A stretch of 56,225 nucleotides of DNA from Mycoemilia scoparia (GCA_027575805.1 JANBPU010000104.1:1-56225), one strand, 5' to 3'. Shown: positions 32,257-43,565, counted from the first letter of the stretch. The notes: generated from the letters alone by a model not told the origin. Numbers and translations: made by a program.

Positions 32257-32849
32257 GATTAGTTTCTTTGTTCGGAACGTTTTGAAGAAAAAGAGAAATG
32301 AAAGGGCCTGCTGATCCCAAAGGTAGAGTAGCGTTAAAAGTAAATATAAGATGATGAGTGATTGGAAAACAACATAGAAAGGGGGCAGAGTGTTGTGGTG
32401 GCTATTTAAAAACTCCTGGGGGGTGCGACTGAATGATGGTGATGATGATGATGATGATAACTGAGAGAGGATCAATGATCAAATCGGTATATCGACTTTA
32501 TCATAGAAATCGTCATACCTGATATATGGAGTTTGTTATTTGTTCCGCGCTCTCTCCAACTCATTCCAAAGTATAGAATTATCAACAAAGATAACCTTGC
32601 ATATTCTATGGTGAGCTCCAATCTCTCTGATCTTTAATCATTTGAACTATTGTGGCTGAACACTGATGCTATCTGTATATCCATAAATGCTTCTGTTTTT
32701 GGTTATGCCCTGAAATGATAGGTACGCTTTACTTATTGGCACTATCAGTGGAACCATGAGCCAAACCAGGGAATATAGTTTGATTATTCTGGATAGCAAG
32801 CTCATCACGATTCCAATTTCTTAAACGAATATATATATATATATGTATA
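32257..32849. other. Upstream region of the epimerase gene
   Basis: Contains a short (GAT)n run near 32440-32457, a TA repeat at about 32829-32843, and no supportable gene. Confidence 0.4.
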
Positions 32850-32945
32850 TGCATCATGATTTTTGAAGGGTATCTTTTGGTGTCCAGCGATTATAGGTGT
32901 AATCACTGCCAAATGTGTGACTATTCCTTCAAAAATAATCTCCCA
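32850..32945 (+). mobile_element. MITE-like element, copy I (shortened)
   Basis: Left ATCATGATTTTTGAAGGGTA, right TCCTTCAAAAATAATCTCCCA, forward core GTAATCACTGCCAAATG. About 20 bases are missing from the right half. It ends 30 bases before the 5S gene. Confidence 0.8.
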
Positions 32946-32975
32946 TATTGGTATATTTGATTTTCGAAATTCCCG

Positions 32976-33093
32976 AATTGCGACCATACAAACGAGAAAA
33001 TGTCGGTTCCCGTCCGATCACCGTAACCAAGCTCGTTATGGCCAGGAGAGTACTACTGTGGGGGACCAAGTGGGAACACCTGGTGTTGCAATT
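32976..33093 (+). rRNA. 5S ribosomal RNA
   Basis: About 118 nt. Recognised by GCGACCATAC near the 5' end, TCGGTTCCCGTCCGATCACCG in the middle, GGCCAGGAGAGTACTACTGTG and GGGAACACCTGGTGTTGCAATT at the 3' end. The terminal stem pairs AATTGCGAC with GTTGCAATT. The T-rich stretch directly after (CTTTTTT) is a Pol III terminator. The internal A-box region reads AACCAAGCTCG rather than the usual AGTTAAGCAG-like sequence, so this could be a divergent or decaying copy. It stands alone, as dispersed 5S genes do in many fungi. Confidence 0.88.
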
Positions 33094-33419
33094 TCTTTTT
33101 TCAACTTTTTCTTTACTTTTTTATTAAAACTAATGTGAAAACCCAGGTCTAGAAAATATTGCTGATCCAGCTGACGATTCAAATAACGCTGTAAGCACCA
33201 CCAGAACTGCGATTTAAACTAAAGCCACACACCATTATCCTTATTTTTTTTTGGGTCATCTTTATTTCCAAAATCAGTGCTTTGTTTGCAGTGCATGTGT
33301 CCAATGATAAATAAGAATTCAGAGACAGGCGATGACAATTTCAAATAGAGCTTCGCTTTAGCTTTTGAAAGCCTCGCTGTCTGATTTACTGGGTTTATTA
33401 TAGCTAGCAAGTGCCTGTA

Positions 33420-33668
33420 TGGGTGATTATTTTTGAAGGGCTAGTCACTCATTTGCCAAGCTCTCCCCTAAAAGGGAACAGGCCGGTAACCCACACCTTC
33501 CCTGCAAATTTGCCCATAGGCCATATGTTTTAGCCGTAATCTGGCAGATTATTGGTCAATATCCAAGGTAGTATTCTGGTACATCTTTGAGGGAAACACT
33601 GTCACTTGACTGTGATTACCCCTATAATCGCTGGCCACCAAAAGATACCCCTCTAAAACTACTATCCA
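33420..33668 (-). mobile_element. MITE-like element, copy J, interrupted by a family-2 repeat
   Basis: The outer ends are MITE ends: TGGGTGATTATTTTTGAAGGG at the left and CTCTAAAACTACTATCCA at the right. The reverse core TGACTGTGATTACCCCTATAATC lies near 33610. Between CACTCATTTG and TCACTTGACTG about 140 bases of inverted family-2 repeat are inserted, with a possible short target duplication. Confidence 0.75.
33441..33575 (-). repeat. Repeat family 2, copy b (nested)
   Basis: The reverse complement contains GGATATTGACCAATAATCTG, GGCTAAAACATATGGCC, TTTGCAGGGAAGGTGTG and CTGTTCCCTTTTAGGGGAGAGCTTGG, matching 8012-8165 block by block. Confidence 0.65.
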
Positions 33669-35118
33669 TATGCACGCTAACATGAATGGTGATAGGTTGA
33701 CCGTGGCAAAGAACCATTATCAATGACACTACATACAGCATTTCAACAGAAATTTCTAAATAATAATGGTCACATAAAGCATGCTTATAGTCAAGAAAGT
33801 TCAATGGCTAAACGAATATTTGCAAGCACAGTTCCATAGCGTTTATCATAAGCGTTCGAAACTTTGTTGCTACCACAAATGCAAGATAAGAAAGGGGAAG
33901 CTGGGTTTGTGGATTTAGCTTGGCAGCTTTTTCAGCCACATTGGAGATTGGTAGGCTAATCCAAATTACAGGCTTAAATTGCTAAATTACAAGAGAAAGC
34001 GGGGAATAACAACCACACAGCAACTGATACATGTTGACCAGCATCCAAGTATGCAGGGATGTATGTGTATAACAAGGCATGTATAAATGCAACAGCACAC
34101 ACATACACATGTATTCGACGTTAAAGGGGGAGAATCATATATATTGCTCCTAGAAGGGGTAAGAAAAAAGGCACGTCCAATTCTTTGTAGATCCCGATGC
34201 AAGGATTGACATCGGGAGATCGTAGTTATCGACTGATATTTAAAGGGATTTGCGTGAACGATTGGCTGATGTTAGCGGAGAATTTTCCGTATTAATTGAT
34301 GGTTTTGGACTTGTGTACATTACCTTCGTCACACACACTGCTCATATACTTTCTACAGCTAGCATTACTGTCGCCCTTACACAGACAAGGCCTCCTGACG
34401 ATAACACAATGTATGGCCCATACTAGCTGGCTGCTATTCCAGACCAGTTCTTTTGCTTGGCCATTATAACCACAACAACAACGTTGAGTGCATAATGTGG
34501 CATGGAGCCTTAACATTCCGAAGAGAAATAGCTAACCTCATAGATGGCCGGTATAACTTGCCTTGTATATGCAAATTTGTGTGGGTGGGGTGGGTTGATA
34601 GGCCGGAACACATGGTAGAAGGAACTGGCGGGGATCCTCATCGGAACAAAAAATGGGTGAGTAAAGGGGGCAAGGCCCTTTTGTCCATAGGTCTTCTCTC
34701 TGACAAACCAACCCGAAAATGTGCAACTCTAGCCCGTCAATAGTTTGAGCCAACTGTCTGCCTGTCCACAAGATCCCCGCGCTTTTGTAACCTGGTTATT
34801 GTCCCATGTATATTGTGGACATATACCCTGATCACTTCACCCTTCAATACTGCGCAGATCACTAATACACATGGCCCATCAATCTGTGTGTAGTCATGGC
34901 GGTGTGGCATATATAACCCCTCGCTCCCTGCCTCCCCCTTTCTTTTGCTTTTAACAACACTCTTCCTTATTTACTCACACACATATCCATTTATCCAACC
35001 CTCCTACCATTTACTTTACTCCCTTTTCTCTGTTGTGTATTATTACAGTTAGTGACCTCTCAAGTCATTTCTCTTCAAATTACTTTAGCTATTTCTGAAT
35101 ACTTGTTGACAAATCAAT
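33669..35118. other. Region upstream of xanthine dehydrogenase
   Basis: About 1.4 kb without a supportable gene; small open frames overlap on both strands. The last 200 bases look like a strong promoter. TATATAACCCC is near 34911, then a pyrimidine-rich block (CCTGCCTCCCCCTTTCTTTTGC) precedes the start codon by about 190 bases. Confidence 0.45.
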
Positions 35119-38100
35119 ATGGCTCCTCCTTCCTCCACCATTAACAGCCACGAGCTTGGCTCGTCCATGCTAGTCTATATTAACGGAAAGCGTGTTGTTA
35201 TCAATAACCCCGACCCTGATCTCACCGTTTTGCAATATCTTCGCCAAATCGGCTTGACCGGTACAAAGCTAGGATGTGGTGAGGGTGGCTGTGGTGTATG
35301 TACTGTTATGGTTTCTCAATTCGATGTCGAAGCCAACCAGGTTACACATGTTCCAGTAAACGCCTGTCTTGCCCCACTGTGCTCTATGGATGGTAAGCAC
35401 ATTATCACCACTGAAGGCCTTGGTACCGCTGCAAAGCCTCATGCTGTCCAAGAGCGCCTGGCTCTTCTCCACGCCTCCCAGTGCGGTTTCTGTACCCCTG
35501 GTTTCGTCATGTCTCTCTACACTTTGCTCCGTAATAATCCTAATCCAACTGAGCACGAGATCGAAGATTGCTTTGATGGCAACTTGTGTAGATGTACTGG
35601 CTACAGACCTATCCTTGATGCTGCAAAGACTTTCTCTGATGAGGCATGGAAGCGCCAATCCGGTGGATCTGTCTGCGGTCGCGGTGCCGACTGCTGTCAG
35701 AACAAAAAGAATAAGGAGCAGACCGAGGAATCTTCTGCTGGCAAAAAGGATCAGAAGGAGATGTCCTTCGCTGAAATCCAAAAGCAAAAAGTTATTGATC
35801 AGTTCAAGCCTTACGATCCCACCCAGGAACTCATCTTCCCTCCTCAGCTAATCCGCTATGCTAAGAACAGTGCGGCCGCCAGCTCTGAAGAATCCTCTGA
35901 CGTTCCCGCTCGCGTTCCCCTTTGCATCACTGGTACCACTCGTAGCTGGTGCAAGCAATTCTTCCGCCCATTGACCTTCAAACAGTTGGTTGAACTCCGC
36001 GGCACTTACCCTGACAGTCGCATCATTGGTGGCAACACTGAAGTTGGTGTAGAAATCCGTCTCAAGAAGGCCCAGTACCCCGTTCAGATTTATGCTGGCG
36101 ACATTCCAGAGCTCCGCAAGATTGAAGAGGCTGCCGATGGCTCTGGTGTTTACTTTGGTGCCAACTTGACCTTGGCCAAATTCCAAAAATCGCTTCGCGA
36201 ATATACTCAGAACAAGGACCTTTCGACCAAGACCCAGGCCATGTCTGCCCTTTTGGAAAACTTACACTACTTTGCTGGTCGCCAGATCCGTTCTGTTGCT
36301 ACAATTGCTGGTAACATTGCCACTGCTTCTCCTATTTCTGACATGAACCCCGTCTTGGTTGCTTCCGGCGCTAAGGTCATTGCTGTGTCTGTTGCTGGTG
36401 GCGAGCGTACCATTCCTCTTACCGAGTTCTTCCTTGGCTACCGCAAGACTGCCCTCAGGCCTGATGAAGTCTTGTTCAAGGTATTTGTTCCCTTCACTCG
36501 CCCCGGTGAAGTTGTGTGCGGTTACAAGATGGCCAAGCGTCAGGATGACGATATTGCTATTGTCAACGCTGGTATGAGAATCCTCGTCAACCCCGAAACT
36601 GGTATCGTTGATGAGGCCAACTTGGCTTATGGTGGTATGGGTCCTACTACTGTTCAGGCTAAGAAGACCATCGAAGCCATGGTTGGAAAGAAGTGGGGAT
36701 CTCGCGATATCTACGAAGAAGTCCTCCAGGTTTGTCGTGATGAGATGAAGCTCGACTATGCCGTCCCTGGTGGTATGGCTGCTTACCGCACTTCTCTTGC
36801 TACCAGCTTCCTGTTCAAGTTCTGGGTCACCTCATCCCAAAGACTTGGCATCGAGACCTCCGAATCCGCCTTCACTGAAGAGATCAAGGACATCGAGCCA
36901 ACCCTCTGCACCAACAACCAGGGCTACGACGATATCCCCGACTTCAAGGTTGTCGGACACGGTGTTGCTCACATGAGTGCCCTCAAGCAGGTTACTGGTG
37001 AGGCCCGTTATCTCGATGACATTCCCATCCAGGCCAACGAACTTTACTTGGGCCTTATCCTTGCTCCTCACGCTCACGCCAAGATCAAGTCCATTGACAC
37101 TACCCAGGCTTTGGCACTCGAAGGCGTCGAGCATATCTACTTTGCCAAGGACGTTCCTGGACATAACACCTGGGGACCCATCTTCCAGGACGAAGAGTTC
37201 CTTGCCAGCGAAGAGGTCGTCTACTTTGGACAGCCAATCGGTCTTGTACTTGCTGTTGATCAACGTGCTGCCCAGCAGGCTTCTCGTCTTGTCAAGGTTG
37301 ATTACGAAGTCCTCCCTCACATTGTCAGCATCCCCGATGCCATCAAGGCTGACTCCTTCCACCCACCAGTCCGTCAGCTCAATAACGGTAACGTTGAAGA
37401 AAGCTTTGCCAAGTCCAAGCACATCTTTGAGGGTGAGAGCTACTGTGATGGCCAAGAGCACTTCTACCTCGAAACACAGGGCTGCCTTGTCATTCCTCGT
37501 GGTGAAGGTGACGAGTACGAAGTCTGGTCTTCTACTCAGAACCCTACAGAGACCCAGGCTGTTGTTTCCGAGATCCTTGATATTCCTCGCAACAGAGTTG
37601 TTGCTCGCATCAAGCGTATGGGTGGTGGTTTCGGTGGTAAGGAATCGCGTGCTTCTGCCCTTGCTGCTCTCGTTGCTCTTGGTTCTCATCTCAGCAAGCG
37701 CCCAGTTCGTATCCAGCTTGACCGTGATGAGGATATGCAAATCAGTGGCCAGCGCCACGCCTTCTACGCTACATGGAAGATTGGTTGTGATGAAAATGGC
37801 AAGATCGATGCTCTTGAAATGAACTTGTTCGGTAATGCTGGTCACTCTCTCGATCTTTCAACTGGTGTCCTTGAGCGCGCCGTCAGTCACGCTGATAACT
37901 GCTACAACTTCCCCAACTCTCGCATTGTTGGTAAGTTGTGCAAGACCCACACTCAGTCCAACACTGCCTTCCGTGGATTCGGTGGTCCTCAGGGTATGAT
38001 TCTCATCGAAAATGCCTTTGAAGAAATCGCCGATCGTCTCAACATCCCTGTCGAAGTCTTGCGTCAACGCAATTTCTACAAGGAAGGCCAGAACACTCCA

Positions 38101-39252
38101 TTCCACCAACCCGTCCTTGACTGGCACATTCCTAATATGTGGGACCAGATCATGAAGTCCAGCGACTTTGTTGAGCGCAAGAAGGCTATTGATGAGTTCA
38201 ATGCCAAATCTCGTTACCGCAAGCGTGGTATCTCCATCTTGCCCACCAAGTTTGGTATTTCTTTCGGTGCCAAGTTCATGAACCAGGCTGGTGCTTTGGT
38301 CCACATATACCAAGATGGCTCTATCCTTGTCTCACATGGTGGTACCGAAATGGGTCAAGGTTTGCACACCAAGATGTGTCAAATTGCTGCTGAGGCTCTC
38401 GAAGTTCCTCTCGACTCCGTCTTCGTCAGCGACACCTCTACCAATGTCGTTGCCAACACCTCTCCCACTGCCGCTTCAGCATCTTCTGATCTTAATGGCT
38501 ATGCTGTCTACAATGCTTGTATGATCTTGAAGGAACGCCTTGCTCCACTTCGCGAGAAGATGGCTGGTGAACCATTCTCCAAGATATGCCGCGCTGCTCA
38601 CTTGGAACGCATTAACCTCTCTGCCAATGGATTCTACTCTACCCCAGATATCGGCTTCAACTGGCAAACTGAGGAGGGCCACCTGTTCTTCTATTTCACT
38701 CAAGGTATTGCTGTCACTGAGGTTGAGCTTGACACTTTGACTGGTAACCATACCATCCTCCGATCCGACATTCTTATGGATGTTGGCAAGAGTCTCAACA
38801 AAGCCATTGATTTGGGTCAAATCGAGGGTGCCTTTGTTCAAGGTGCTGGCTGGTCGACCATGGAGGAATGGCTTTACCACCCCCGCAATGGTGCCTTGTT
38901 CACTCGTGGACCTGGAAACTACAAAGTCCCCACTGCTCACACCATCCCCAGAGACTTCCGTGTTTCTCTTCTTGAAGGTGCTGACTATCCTAACCTCAAG
39001 ACCATCCACTCCTCCAAGGGCATTGGAGAGCCTCCACTCTTCCTTGGCTCCAGTGCTCTGTTTGCTCTTCGTCACGCTGTCACTGCTGCCCGCAAGGGTA
39101 ACCAGATTGATGTTGCAGCTGAGCCTGTTCACTTGGACAGTCCCGCCACTGCTGAAACTCTCCGTCTGGCCTGCGCTGACACCTTAGCTACTCAGAATTA
39201 CATCACCAAGGAACAGATGGAAGGAAAACTTCCATTCACTGTTCGTATCTAA
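35119..39252 (+). CDS. Xanthine dehydrogenase (purine hydroxylase)
   Basis: A single exon of 1377 residues, near the 1330-1360 typical of the family. Two [2Fe-2S] domains: GCGEGGCGVCTVM (about residues 53-65), and CGFCTPGFVMSLY with LCRCTGYRPI. The FAD domain includes IIGGNTEVGVEI and ATIAGNIATASPISDMNP. The molybdenum-cofactor domain includes GGGFGGKESRA, FRGFGGPQGM, and the catalytic glutamate in GIGEPPLFLGSSA near the C-terminus. The enzyme oxidises hypoxanthine and xanthine to urate with NAD as acceptor, in purine catabolism. No PTS1 peroxisomal signal ends the protein. Codon use is strongly biased to C-ending and T-ending codons (for example GGTGGTTTCGGTGGTAAG), unlike neighbouring genes, suggesting high expression. 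Confidence 0.96.
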   Translation: MAPPSSTINSHELGSSMLVYINGKRVVINNPDPDLTVLQYLRQIGLTGTKLGCGEGGCGVCTVMVSQFDVEANQVTHVPVNACLAPLCSMDGKHIITTEGLGTAAKPHAVQERLALLHASQCGFCTPGFVMSLYTLLRNNPNPTEHEIEDCFDGNLCRCTGYRPILDAAKTFSDEAWKRQSGGSVCGRGADCCQNKKNKEQTEESSAGKKDQKEMSFAEIQKQKVIDQFKPYDPTQELIFPPQLIRYAKNSAAASSEESSDVPARVPLCITGTTRSWCKQFFRPLTFKQLVELRGTYPDSRIIGGNTEVGVEIRLKKAQYPVQIYAGDIPELRKIEEAADGSGVYFGANLTLAKFQKSLREYTQNKDLSTKTQAMSALLENLHYFAGRQIRSVATIAGNIATASPISDMNPVLVASGAKVIAVSVAGGERTIPLTEFFLGYRKTALRPDEVLFKVFVPFTRPGEVVCGYKMAKRQDDDIAIVNAGMRILVNPETGIVDEANLAYGGMGPTTVQAKKTIEAMVGKKWGSRDIYEEVLQVCRDEMKLDYAVPGGMAAYRTSLATSFLFKFWVTSSQRLGIETSESAFTEEIKDIEPTLCTNNQGYDDIPDFKVVGHGVAHMSALKQVTGEARYLDDIPIQANELYLGLILAPHAHAKIKSIDTTQALALEGVEHIYFAKDVPGHNTWGPIFQDEEFLASEEVVYFGQPIGLVLAVDQRAAQQASRLVKVDYEVLPHIVSIPDAIKADSFHPPVRQLNNGNVEESFAKSKHIFEGESYCDGQEHFYLETQGCLVIPRGEGDEYEVWSSTQNPTETQAVVSEILDIPRNRVVARIKRMGGGFGGKESRASALAALVALGSHLSKRPVRIQLDRDEDMQISGQRHAFYATWKIGCDENGKIDALEMNLFGNAGHSLDLSTGVLERAVSHADNCYNFPNSRIVGKLCKTHTQSNTAFRGFGGPQGMILIENAFEEIADRLNIPVEVLRQRNFYKEGQNTPFHQPVLDWHIPNMWDQIMKSSDFVERKKAIDEFNAKSRYRKRGISILPTKFGISFGAKFMNQAGALVHIYQDGSILVSHGGTEMGQGLHTKMCQIAAEALEVPLDSVFVSDTSTNVVANTSPTAASASSDLNGYAVYNACMILKERLAPLREKMAGEPFSKICRAAHLERINLSANGFYSTPDIGFNWQTEEGHLFFYFTQGIAVTEVELDTLTGNHTILRSDILMDVGKSLNKAIDLGQIEGAFVQGAGWSTMEEWLYHPRNGALFTRGPGNYKVPTAHTIPRDFRVSLLEGADYPNLKTIHSSKGIGEPPLFLGSSALFALRHAVTAARKGNQIDVAAEPVHLDSPATAETLRLACADTLATQNYITKEQMEGKLPFTVRI

Positions 39253-39674
39253 TCACATTATTGTTCCACCATCCTCATTATTATTTAGCAATCTATTTTA
39301 TGGTTATTACTACCACAATTGCAAACAACCTTGTTCCATCATTAGTTGTAAACTCTGTTTACTTTTTTGAATCATTACTTATTGCGATAAATACACACTG
39401 TTTCTTGTATTAAAAGATAACCTTGTCCATTATAAACTATTACTTTAAAAACAGAGTGTGACCAATACATTTTATCTGGATTCTCAGTGATGATTGGCTG
39501 GTGGTATCTAAGGGAATATCCTAGTACACCATTTTAAAGAACATTCCATCAAATATTAAATTTATCTAACCCATAACCACTTGAGCCGGATCTCACTAAT
39601 TTTTATGCTAAATGGGAAAATATAACATTTTTTGATCAACAAATAATTCTGGATTTATACTTAGCTTTTACAAT
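39253..39674. other. Spacer between xanthine dehydrogenase and SWC4
   Basis: AT-rich 3' UTR/promoter region. It contains an inverted partial family-2 repeat at about 39478-39535 and no gene. Confidence 0.45.
39478..39535 (-). repeat. Repeat family 2, partial copy c
   Basis: The reverse complement contains ACTAGGATATTCCCTTAGATAC and AGCCAATCATCACTGAG, matching the left end of the copy at 8012. The rest of the element is absent. Confidence 0.5.
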
Positions 39675-42318
39675 ATGACAGGTACTATTGATCCTATGCC
39701 TACGAATGCTCCACAAGAAAAAGTCACACATATTCAACATCATCAGCCTATAAAGGCAGACAAAGTACCAAATATGAACCATAAATCTAAAATGGGTAAG
39801 CCATTGGCACTCTTCAATGTTGAATGTTCGTATATATCTACCAACTACAACTAACATATTTATTATGTATGTTAGACAATGAATATAGAAATGCTATATC
39901 GAAGGAACTTATTTCTTTATACCAAGAAAACAAACCCGTCTCTGTTCCTATCCCAACCCACATAATAAGCAAGAAGGACAAAAAAGAACATACACCATGG
40001 TAAATACAAGATTTCGATCAATTAATCTTTTGAAATATATCTGTATATATTAAATGACCCCTTGTTTATGCGGAATATATAGGGTATGGAAGGGATTTAC
40101 AAGTAGTGCTCGCAAAGATGATCTGGTATTGTATAGATGGACAAAGTCGAATGAAGAGTATAAAGGTAATAAATTATAAAGCTAATCCATATAAATATTA
40201 TTCCTAGATAATAATGGCGCTACAACACCATTATCAAGAAATGTAATTTAAAATCTGGCGTTTGTTGCAAATGTAGATTACTATTATACAAAGTACAATG
40301 CCAAGCTAAACATAGATATGTATACAGACGAGGAATATACCAAATACCTTGAAGGTAACACCAATAGCCAATACCTCATACTCCAATCACAAAAGAAACA
40401 ACACAAATAACATGTACCTTAAACCAGCATTTAACAATAATAATTATAGATCCTGGATGGACAAAAGAAGAAACAGACTATCTATTCGAACTATGCAAAA
40501 AATTCGAGCTACGCTTCATAATAATACACGATAGATATCACTTCAGCCAATCAAATTCCGAAGCAAAGAAAAGGTCAGTTGAAGATTTAAAGGACAGATA
40601 CTACACAGTAATGCGCAATTTATCAAGATCGCGTAGTCGTATAGCAGACAGTGAATCCGAGAATAATGAGAACAATAATAATGAAACTGGCGAAAAACAG
40701 TCATCTCAAAAACAAGATGAGCAAGAAAAAGACAAAGAGCAAACAGCACAGCCTGAAAAACAAAAGCCAAGCTACATTGTACCAGAAGCCTATTATACTT
40801 TTGACAAAGAAAAAGAACAAAAAAGAAAAAGCCTATTAGAAATACTATATAGTCGAACTCAAGAAGAAATCGAGGAAGAAGAAATTTTGCTATATGAGGC
40901 TAGGAACATTGAGGCCAATCAACGAAGATTCATAACCCAGCGGGAAATGCTGTTGAGAAATCATTCAGTGTTTGAAGAGACTACACCCAAGATTGTCACT
41001 GTTAATCTGAGTGCAGTTGGAGCAGGAGGTGATCAGTCTGAGGCAAGTATCAACCAAATGCCCCTTTGCGCCATCTTCCTCATTACTATTAAACATCTCT
41101 AACCTTGTCTTGTTTTTACCAAATTAACCATATAGGCTAAACGACCATATGTCCGAAGAAGCTCAGACGCTGCTGCTACCGCTACAGTTGACCCAAAATC
41201 TGGAAACCTGACATCTGGTTCTGCCCAAGTTGGAAGTGGAGCCATTCTAACACCAACACCAGCGACTCCTGCCGCTGGAAGTGGTAGTGGAACGGGGGTT
41301 GTACGAGCACCAACACCAGGAACACCAGGCTCTGGTCTTACCAAACAAAAGCTAGTATTCTCGACCTTAGAGGAGGGTGGAAAATTAACATTTGGCAGTG
41401 ATGACCATCTTATTCAACCAACCATGGCAGCAATTGAGCTTCAAGACGGGTCTTCTGTGATTGTTGCTAAACGAGATGTCAAACTTGGCCCGGGCGTGTT
41501 TTTGCGATCTGATAAAGCTATGCCTATGCCAAAGAATAAGCTTGAACCTGTACGGAACATTCTTGACGATTTAGGAGTTGGTAAGTGCTATTTCAAATAT
41601 ATCTATTTTGAGTTTTCATGTGTGTGGGGGAGGGGTCTGTCCTCATTAGATCTCTGGGAAACAACATTGTATAAACTGCACACCTATCAAAATACATTAC
41701 TGTATGCATCTATGTGGGATGAAGGGTGTGTGTAAATGCTTATCAAAACAATCTAAATTAATAACAATTTATGTTCTATACTCCAAATTTTGCATTAATA
41801 GTATGCTCTGCAAGTTTTTGGCCACGTCCAGCTATGCCAACAGCAGCTGTGTGCGACAGATTTGACGAGCTACAACAACTGATACTCAACTTTATCGAAA
41901 TAAAAAAGCACGTTGATAAAACTGAGAATGACATAAAGAGTTTGCAACACAAAAAGAACAACCTTATATCTCAGTATCCAAGTAAAGCTAAAGCTGAAAA
42001 GGTAATCAGCGATGCTAACATTAAGCCAATCGTAAAAGACATGGAGCATGATTTTACATTTTCAAGCTTGGGGTTAGCTACGCCCATTGGGCCTGTAAGT
42101 ATTTTTTGATGCCATACATTGCATAAATACGTCAATAAGCACCCACTCACTATCCTCTGTGAGATTTTTTACTTTAGTCTAAACTAACCTGGCATGTCTT
42201 GTTTGTTTCTCTTTCCTACTACTACCACTATCATTGTATATAGAAACGGAGGAGGGGAAGCAACGCATCAATTTCATCCCAAACAACCAACAGAAAGAAA
42301 GCAAGGCAAATAGATTAA
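39675..42318 (+). CDS. SWC4: SWC4/DMAP1, subunit of SWR1 and NuA4 chromatin complexes
   Basis: Eight exons: 39675-39795, 39876-39999, 40083-40165, 40277-40354, 40450-41042, 41136-41580, 41802-42094 and 42244-42318, giving 603 residues. The DMAP1 signature [36 protein letters not shown] is formed over three junctions. It is followed by a SANT-like domain ([27 protein letters not shown]...[15 protein letters not shown]). A charged helical segment and a Gly/Thr/Pro-rich linker precede the C-terminal coiled region ([24 protein letters not shown]). The last exon encodes a bipartite nuclear signal (KRRRGSNAS...NRKKARQ). The family joins histone H2A.Z exchange and H4 acetylation in the nucleus. Intron 5 has a GC donor (GAG/GCAAGT). 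Without intron 7 the frame stops at 42109 and loses the nuclear signal. Confidence 0.9.
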
Positions 42319-42576
42319 CAAGCATTTCTTTTCATTGTCTATCTGTGTTTATTTTACTTCAATTGTCATTATTTTTCCATACATACATAAATACGCATAC
42401 AATGAATCCAAGTATAGAGCCTTACGTTTAAATTGAAACAGGTGACTCGATTTTACTAAATAATTATGATTTTGTTCAAACAATGTAAAAATGTATTGGA
42501 AAATAAGTTGACTTTAAAATTAAAAAGTGGTCAGGCAATTCAACTTGGGGCTTGTTGTGCAATTGACAAAAAAGTT

Positions 42577-42647
42577 TGCATCGGCCAGGAATCGAACCCG
42601 GGTCTGCCGCGTGGCAGGCGGCAATTATACCACTAAACCACCGATGC
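42577..42647 (-). tRNA. tRNA-Gly (anticodon GCC)
   Basis: 71 nt on the minus strand. GCATCGG pairs with CCGATGC in the acceptor stem. The D arm has GGTTTAGTGGTA, the anticodon loop is CTGCCAC with GCC, and the T arm is CCCGGGTTCGATTCCTGG. Both Pol III boxes are present, and a run of six T follows on the transcribed strand. Confidence 0.97.
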
Positions 42648-43464
42648 TTGAATCGTCTGTTGCTGTAGAGCTATCGGTAAGGGTCAAACCCACTTCACTC
42701 TTATTCTTAGAAGGATTATTAGGAGTCATGGGAAGGGGGAAATAGGATAAATAATATTAAATTTAGGAAGAAGGATAATATTTTTAGGGGATTTTGGGGT
42801 TTTATGAATTTTTAGGGATTTTTGGTATAAATAATAAGGGAATAAGATAAGGAAAGTAATAAAGGAAAAATAGGGGAAAGCAAGGGGAAAACAGCAGCAG
42901 GATTCAGCGTATCCTGGACAGAAATAAGCAGCAGGGAGGACCAGCGTGTCCTTATAAACAGCAAAACAGCAGGGATATGGGTAATATTTTATTGAAAAGA
43001 AAACTTCTGTATGTTGTTGTTAAACTAGAAAATTGTGGGCAATACCCAGTATTTAGGAAAAATAAGAGTTATGGGAAGGCAGAATAAAACTGCCTGCTTA
43101 GCCAAAGGAAACTGGCTATCATTATAAGATAAAATAAAGAAAAATAATAATAAAGTAGAGGACAAATGGGGGAGTAACTAATCATTGTCCTATATAAAGG
43201 GGAATCATTGTCATAATAAGCCTCATAGGAAGGCAGTGAAATCGTGATTGGTGGCTATTTTCACAAAATAGCACCACATGCAAATTTTAAAAATTGTAGT
43301 ATATAAATGTATAGATGAATATTTAGGCATTAGCACAGGAATTTGCATTTATATCTTATACTCTGGTACTTATTTTTAATATTTCAATCTTTTGATATTC
43401 TTTCCAAAACCTGTTCTCTACATTCTATTTACACCGTTACCCAATATATATATATATATATACA
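42648..43464. other. Intergenic, no gene seen
   Basis: AT-rich and G/A-rich sequence (AGGGGAAAACAGCAGCAGG) with a TA repeat at about 43446-43461. No coding exon or repeat copy until the MITE at 43465. Confidence 0.45.
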
Positions 43465-43565
43465 TGGATCATAATTTTTGAAAAATTAATGACTATAAGG
43501 GCAATCACAGCCAAATGGATGCCCACTTTTACTAGAATACATTCATCCTTCAAAAACTATGATCC
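43465..43565 (+). mobile_element. MITE-like element, copy K (internal deletion)
   Basis: Left TGGATCATAATTTTTGAAAA, right ATCCTTCAAAAACTATGATCCA. Part of the left-half interior is missing. From GCAATCACAGCC rightwards it is identical to copy A, because it belongs to the duplicated segment. Confidence 0.8.

Noticed and set aside
36832..37845. Antisense 337-codon frame inside xanthine dehydrogenase
   Set aside because: Shadow of a highly biased coding sequence; no domain, and the sense strand is certain.
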